Shown: piece after piece, positions 61,101 through 64,000 of the stretch
Position numbering within the stretch: the stretch's first letter is position 1
Layout: each line of letters opens with the position of its first letter
Source: UBA2336 sp965227265
Lineage (GTDB): Bacteria > Bacteroidota > Bacteroidia > Cytophagales > Cyclobacteriaceae
Assembly: GCA_965227265.1 (NCBI GenBank)
Contig: OZ245738.1
Span: forward strand, 744,001-808,000
DNA length: 64,000 nucleotides
Direction of reading: 5' to 3'
Position numbers and translations under genes: made by a program
The notes under the pieces: generated by a model
What the model was told of the DNA's origin: nothing
What the model saw: only the letters and a program-made list of their open reading frames with translations
Database searches by the model: none

Positions 61101-61809
61101 CTGAAAGCTTAAACCAATCCGGAACATCTTGTCGCGCAGGTGCGAACTGTTCAACCCTCGGACCTTTTATAAAAGCGACATTGTCTTTGTAAGCCGAAAC
61201 GATATAGTTAGGATTCTCTTTTGAAGTTTTCTTAATGAGTTGGAAAAGTGTTGACTCTTTCTCCTTTCCATCGATTACAAACGTGCCATTAAATATCTTG
61301 TGCCGGCAATGTTCACTGTTTACTTGTGAGAAGCCGAATACTTCACTGTCTGTTAACTTTCTTCCAAGACTTGCACTAACATTGTTAAGATATTCAATTT
61401 CTTCTTGGCTTAACGCCAAACCTTCTTTCTCGTTGTATTCGCCTATGTTCTGAATTTCAAGAATAGGTTGAGGTGTATGTTTAATCGTAAACAGTTCTTG
61501 ATCTAATTTGGTGTAGAGTCGCTGAAGCATCCGATCGTAGGACGCTGAATCATTTCTTAGTTCAAGGAATTCTTCCATGCGTTGAATTCCGGAAATTCCC
61601 ATCGTTTGGGTGATCTCCACTGCGTTGGTACTCCAGGGAGTAATCATCTCTTTTCGTGGCCCGATAAAATTGCCAGACAAGGAAGTTTCAGGAATTGGAA
61701 GCGCCCCGCCTAAAAGCCAGACAAGTTTTTGAATATCAGAGGATTGTAAAGGGTGTTGGGATCCAACCGCGTAAACGATATTGGATTCTGAACGGAAAAA
61801 TAAGATCAT
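58120..61809 (-). CDS. purL: Phosphoribosylformylglycinamidine synthase (large single-chain form)
   Basis: This 1229-residue enzyme converts FGAR, glutamine and ATP to FGAM in purine synthesis. It carries the N-terminal PurS-like part, two AIRS-type synthetase halves (FGFSQVNSEHCRHKIFNGTF, KAETHNFPTTVEPFNGAATGGGGEIRD, then GISLSANWMWPTKTAGENARLY and GKDSLSMTQKYPNG), and a C-terminal class I glutaminase domain with LGVCNGCQLMMEMGLL (nucleophile Cys) and a His-Glu pair near PHIERSLFPWNW. It belongs to the proteobacterial/eukaryotic-like fused type. The stop codon overlaps the start of a 53-residue membrane-protein gene. Confidence 0.96.
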   Translation of the reverse strand: MILFFRSESNIVYAVGSQHPLQSSDIQKLVWLLGGALPIPETSLSGNFIGPRKEMITPWSTNAVEITQTMGISGIQRMEEFLELRNDSASYDRMLQRLYTKLDQELFTIKHTPQPILEIQNIGEYNEKEGLALSQEEIEYLNNVSASLGRKLTDSEVFGFSQVNSEHCRHKIFNGTFVIDGKEKESTLFQLIKKTSKENPNYIVSAYKDNVAFIKGPRVEQFAPARQDVPDWFKLSDFDSVISVKAETHNFPTTVEPFNGAATGGGGEIRDRLAGGKGSIPLSGTAVYITSYPRLENGRPWEKKFAERKWLYQTPAEILIKASDGASDFGNKFGQPLIGGSVLTFEHFEGDKKLGFDKVIMLAGGVGYGKEKDSKKEHLKAGDKIVLMGGDNYRIGMGGAAVSSVTTGEFENAIELNAVQRSNPEMQKRVSNAIRAMVESAENPIVSIHDHGAGGHLNCFSELLEETGGTIEIDKLPIGDPTLSDKEIISNESQERMGIAINAKDVDLLKRISERERAPMYVVGTATGDGAFKFIDNTKKTKPVDLKISHLFGSSPKTILQDKTLPNTFADVSYDVNKFQEYLEQVLQLEAVACKDWLTNKVDRCVTGRVATQQTCGPIQLPLNNVSVMALDFISHKGIATGIGHAPGAALVDPVAGSKIAIAESLLNIIWTPLTHGLKGISLSANWMWPTKTAGENARLYAAVEAVSDFACKLGINIPTGKDSLSMTQKYPNGETVNSPGTVIISAVAESGDIRKTVSPDLEPIVGSSLLYIDFSKDNFKLGGSSFAQIVNQLGKEAPTVNDESYFIKAFGAVQELIQSELILAGHDISAGGLITTLLEMCFPVPEVGMNITTKELGDDIIKVLFNENPGIVIQVKDENAIQAVLQKNGVKSISLGKVIKERKIKLEASSMKLEALDVDKLRETWFQTSYLLDKIQRPKGHAETRKQNLFKQPLEYKFQPKFDGKLSTHNLDPKRRTPTGIKAAIIREKGVNSDREMAYALYVAGFDVKDVHMTDLMTGREDLSEVNLIVFVGGFSNSDVLGSAKGWAGAFLYNPKAKAALDNFYKRNDTLSLGVCNGCQLMMEMGLLYPDWQEKMHHNGSGKFECTFINITIPKNNSVMLKSYEGAQIGVWLAHGEGQFVLPADQSKYVVAANYTYPQYPGNPNDSNFAVAALSSRDGRHLAIMPHIERSLFPWNWPHYPTDRKNDEVGPWFEAFANARDWIKNQNS

Positions 61810-61835
61810 CTAAGGCAGTGGCTTAAAAGGAAGAG

Positions 61836-61843
61836 CAAAAATA
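61836..61843 (-). promoter_or_regulatory. Possible -7 promoter box of purL
   Basis: On the minus strand TATTTTTG matches TAnnTTTG, 27 bases upstream of the purL start codon. About 21 bases further upstream is ACTG, a poor match to TTTG, so only the -7 part is convincing. Confidence 0.35.
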
Positions 61844-61944
61844 CGAGGATCAATTCTTTTTTAACAGTTTTTGTGCGCATTTTAATGCATGAAGTTGTAT
61901 CGGAAATCAAGTGTTTCTACCTTACTTTTTAAACCTGGTAGCCA

Positions 61945-62484
61945 ATGAAAAAGGTTCTGATGTTTTTAGTCCTTGTGCTGACGTGCTCTGTTACGCACGC
62001 TCAGTATATTGAGAATTATGAACCCGAACCTAATATCAGTATTGTAAAGCTTGGCCTGGGGTTTGGAATTGACTATGGATGGTTAGGGGCGAGGTTAACA
62101 ATAATGCCTGTCTCTACTTTTGGGGCATTTATAGCGGTGGGATATAACGGAATAAAATCGGGAGTTAACGGTGGGGTCACGTATAAAATTGATCTGAAAA
62201 AAAAGATAACCCCTGTGCTAGGTCTGATGTATGGTAATAATGCAATAATAATTGTGCAAGGCGCTTCCGATTATAATAAAGCTTACTATGGAACAACAAT
62301 CAGTGGTGGGATTGAGCTCAACATGCGCAAATCTGGCAATTACTGGAGCTTCGAATTACTCTATCCGTTTCGCTCTTCAGAATATGAAGATGATTGGGAT
62401 GCCATTAGAAATAATCCAAGCTTTGAAATAGAATCTGATCCGCTTCCGATTACCATTAGCGTAGGATATCACTTCAATATCTGA
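61945..62484 (+). CDS. Secreted outer-membrane-type protein
   Basis: This 179-residue protein starts with a signal peptide (MKKVLMFLVLVLTCSVTHAQ) and continues with glycine and aromatic-rich alternating strands (VKLGLGFGIDYGWLGARLTI, FGAFIAVGYNGIKSGVNGGV, YYGTTISGGIELNM, YWSFELLYPF), ending ITISVGYHFNI. It looks like a small outer-membrane barrel, but no family is recognised. It is divergent from purL and upstream of the GAF kinase, with about 70 bases between. Confidence 0.72.
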   Translation: MKKVLMFLVLVLTCSVTHAQYIENYEPEPNISIVKLGLGFGIDYGWLGARLTIMPVSTFGAFIAVGYNGIKSGVNGGVTYKIDLKKKITPVLGLMYGNNAIIIVQGASDYNKAYYGTTISGGIELNMRKSGNYWSFELLYPFRSSEYEDDWDAIRNNPSFEIESDPLPITISVGYHFNI

Positions 62485-62555
62485 CGCATTACCCGTTGGT
62501 AGAAAACATCTAAGGAATTAATGAGGGTAAGATTAAATTAGAATTTTAATCGTGT

Positions 62556-63749
62556 ATGGAAATAGCCTCGATACCTGATAATGAAACCGCACGCCTGCAA
62601 GCGCTTAGAGAATATGATATTCTTGATTCACCCGCTGAACGTGATTTTGATGAAATCGTTGAACTCGCATCTCAAATTTGTGAAACGCCTATTTCCACAA
62701 TTACATTAATCGATGAGTCTCGCCAATGGTTTAAGGCGAGGAAAGGGTTGAAGGATTCTGAAACAAGTAGGGACGATGCATTTTGTGCACATGCCATTCA
62801 TAGTGATGATGTAATGATTGTTCCGGATGCCACGAAAGATGTAAGGTTTCATGATAATCCATTCGTTACCGGTAATCCAGATATCCGGTTTTATGCAGGG
62901 ATGCCACTGGTAACACCCGATGGTTTTAATCTCGGTACCTTATGCGTGATTGATACAAAACCTAAAAACCTATTACCGCATCAACTTTTTGCGTTGCAAG
63001 TTTTATCCAAACAAATAATCAAGCAAATGGAACTTCGGAAGAAGATCTTTGAACTTGAACGCATGAACGATACGCATCGAAAGCTTCTTTCCGTGATTGG
63101 TCACGACTTGCGAAGTCCGCTTACCTCATTGTATGGACTTCTTGAGCTTTCTGAAAAATATGATCTGCCACCGGAAGAATTTAAAAGTAAACTTCCGGAA
63201 GTTCGACAAGGCTTTACATCGGCCAATGCGCTTTTAAGTAATCTTTTGGAATGGGCTACTTCTCAATTTGAACATAATGGGATAAGGCCGAAAGTAATAT
63301 TGCTTCGGCACATTGTGGATCAGATTGCAGAGAACAACCTGCAACAATTTGAGCGTAAGGAAAACCAAATCGATAATTTAATTGATACTACGTGCCAGGT
63401 CTTGGCAGACGAAAACATGGTTCGAACGGTAATCCGAAATTTGTTGATGAACGCAAACAAGTTTACCGATAATGGGAGAATCACAATCACGAATCGTTCC
63501 GTTAAATCGATGGTTGAAATTTGTGTTGCCGATACGGGCGTTGGTATGGAGGAATCACAACTCAACAAAATGTTCAACTGGGACAAACGCAGCAGTACAA
63601 AAGGTACAAAAGGTGAGCGTGGGTCAGGCTTCGGATTATTGGTTAGCCAGGAATTTATTGAAAAGAATGAAGGCCGTATCTGGGTTGAGAGTGTACCTAT
63701 GCAAGGATCAAAATTCTACTTTACATTACCTCAATACTTTCCTGAATAA
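62556..63749 (+). CDS. GAF-domain sensor histidine kinase
   Basis: This 397-residue cytoplasmic kinase has an N-terminal GAF domain at about residues 20-160 (LQALREYDILDSPAERDFDEIVELASQICETPISTITLIDESRQWFKAR and PLVTPDGFNLGTLCVID), a short coiled coil, and a HisKA/HATPase core with His183 in SVIGHDLRSPLTSLYGL, the N box NLLMNANKFTDNGR, and the G boxes DTGVGM and GSGFGLLV. There is no membrane segment and no adjacent response regulator. The ligand of the GAF domain is unknown. Confidence 0.9.
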   Translation: MEIASIPDNETARLQALREYDILDSPAERDFDEIVELASQICETPISTITLIDESRQWFKARKGLKDSETSRDDAFCAHAIHSDDVMIVPDATKDVRFHDNPFVTGNPDIRFYAGMPLVTPDGFNLGTLCVIDTKPKNLLPHQLFALQVLSKQIIKQMELRKKIFELERMNDTHRKLLSVIGHDLRSPLTSLYGLLELSEKYDLPPEEFKSKLPEVRQGFTSANALLSNLLEWATSQFEHNGIRPKVILLRHIVDQIAENNLQQFERKENQIDNLIDTTCQVLADENMVRTVIRNLLMNANKFTDNGRITITNRSVKSMVEICVADTGVGMEESQLNKMFNWDKRSSTKGTKGERGSGFGLLVSQEFIEKNEGRIWVESVPMQGSKFYFTLPQYFPE

Positions 63750-63752
63750 AGT

Positions 63753-64000
63753 TAACTACGTTTTTTCGAGAATATCCAATTCAGAAAATCGGGCTCTGTA
63801 AAAGCACTGTCCCAACTGTTGTGATTCGCTTCGGGATATTCAATATATTCAACAGCGGTGTTTAAAATTTTCAACTTCTCTACAATAATTTGAGAATGTT
63901 TCGGGGCAACAACATCATCTTTGGCACCGTGAAAAACCCGGAACGGAGTTTTTGAAACCCGCTTATCGTATGCTTTTACATCAGCTCCTCCGCAGATCGG
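63753..64000 (-). CDS. Alpha/beta-hydrolase esterase, C-terminal part (cut by window edge)
   Basis: The minus strand encodes the last 82 residues of a serine esterase. The visible part reads PICGGADVKAYDKRVSKTPF then VFHGAKDDVVAPKHSQIIVEKL with the catalytic Asp in KDDVV, and EYPEANHNSWDSAFTEPDFL with the catalytic His in NHNSW, ending WIFSKKRS. The layout fits the phospholipase/carboxylesterase or PHB-depolymerase-like group found as peptidase-like esterases in Bacteroidota. The nucleophile and signal peptide lie outside the window. Confidence 0.8.

Noticed and set aside
1..64000. Search for CRISPR-like regularly spaced repeats, rRNA, transposases and integrases.
   Set aside because: None was seen by eye on either strand.

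Overview
The window looks like the core chromosome of a Bacteroidota bacterium, most likely of the order Cytophagales. The signs are a large secreted protein with the gliding-motility-associated (type IX secretion) C-terminal domain, Bacteroidota-restricted families (DUF4290, DUF4136, DUF3109 and the small protein at 21.3 kb), Bacteroidota-type promoters (TTG/TTTG, 19-20 nt, TAnnTTTG), a MurA with Asp in place of the catalytic Cys, and large MacB/FtsX-type permeases. Most of the DNA is housekeeping, and there is one tRNA gene (Gln).

Layout. 0-3.5 kb (minus): murA (cut by the window edge), a DUF4290 protein, a UvrD/PcrA helicase. 3.6-7.7 kb (plus): a TcmP-like protein, an FtsX-type permease, a DUF3109 protein. 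7.7-14.3 kb (minus): a DoxX-like protein, then a fatty-acid/translation cluster (pdxA, TerB-like, DUF177, rpmF, fabH, efp, accB, accC) that lacks the plsX gene often found between rpmF and fabH. 14.3-18.5 kb (plus): rsmA, mgtE, a membrane pentapeptide-repeat protein, greA, a HIT protein. 18.5-21.6 kb (minus): gpsA, a PlsB-like acyltransferase and a small conserved protein. 21.7-29.2 kb: the giant secreted protein, a DCC-type redox protein, fabD, folK (minus), sppA, bioB. 29.2-32.4 kb: a gene-poor stretch, two very small exported proteins and a divergent TPR sensor kinase. 32.4-40.5 kb: metG, pth, rplY, prs, tRNA-Gln, a DUF4136 lipoprotein, ppc. 40.5-43.3 kb: a second permease and a small membrane protein. 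43.5-52 kb (minus): the ligase-associated DNA-damage operon (exonuclease, ligase, Lhr-like helicase, PdeM), a membrane protein, an SDR enzyme, a DinB protein, AlkB and a mini-Ada protein. 52-57 kb: a 506-residue protein of unknown family, an AT-rich hydrolase plus Crp-type regulator pair, and a LytTR/LytS two-component pair. 57-64 kb: an outer-membrane-type protein, purL with a tiny coupled membrane-protein gene, another outer-membrane-type protein, a GAF sensor kinase and the end of an esterase gene.

How the genes connect. accB, accC, fabH, fabD, gpsA and the PlsB-like protein cover fatty-acid initiation and phosphatidate entry, and bioB makes the cofactor for AccB. About 9 kb of co-oriented genes concern DNA damage, with the alkylation-repair pair (AlkB plus mini-Ada) close upstream of the ligase/Lhr operon.

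Points I found most worth following: (1) the hydrolase/Crp pair is bracketed by direct repeats that correspond to the 3' end of the LytTR gene, as if a 1.55-kb AT-rich piece had inserted there; (2) a 53-residue single-helix membrane protein overlaps the purL stop codon and ends exactly at a terminator; (3) two small exported proteins of 51 and 49 residues lie divergent to a TPR histidine kinase; (4) greA has a terminator-like hairpin between its promoter and its start; (5) plsX is missing from its usual place. I saw no CRISPR array, rRNA, transposase or integrase. All family names come from reading motifs; no search was run.
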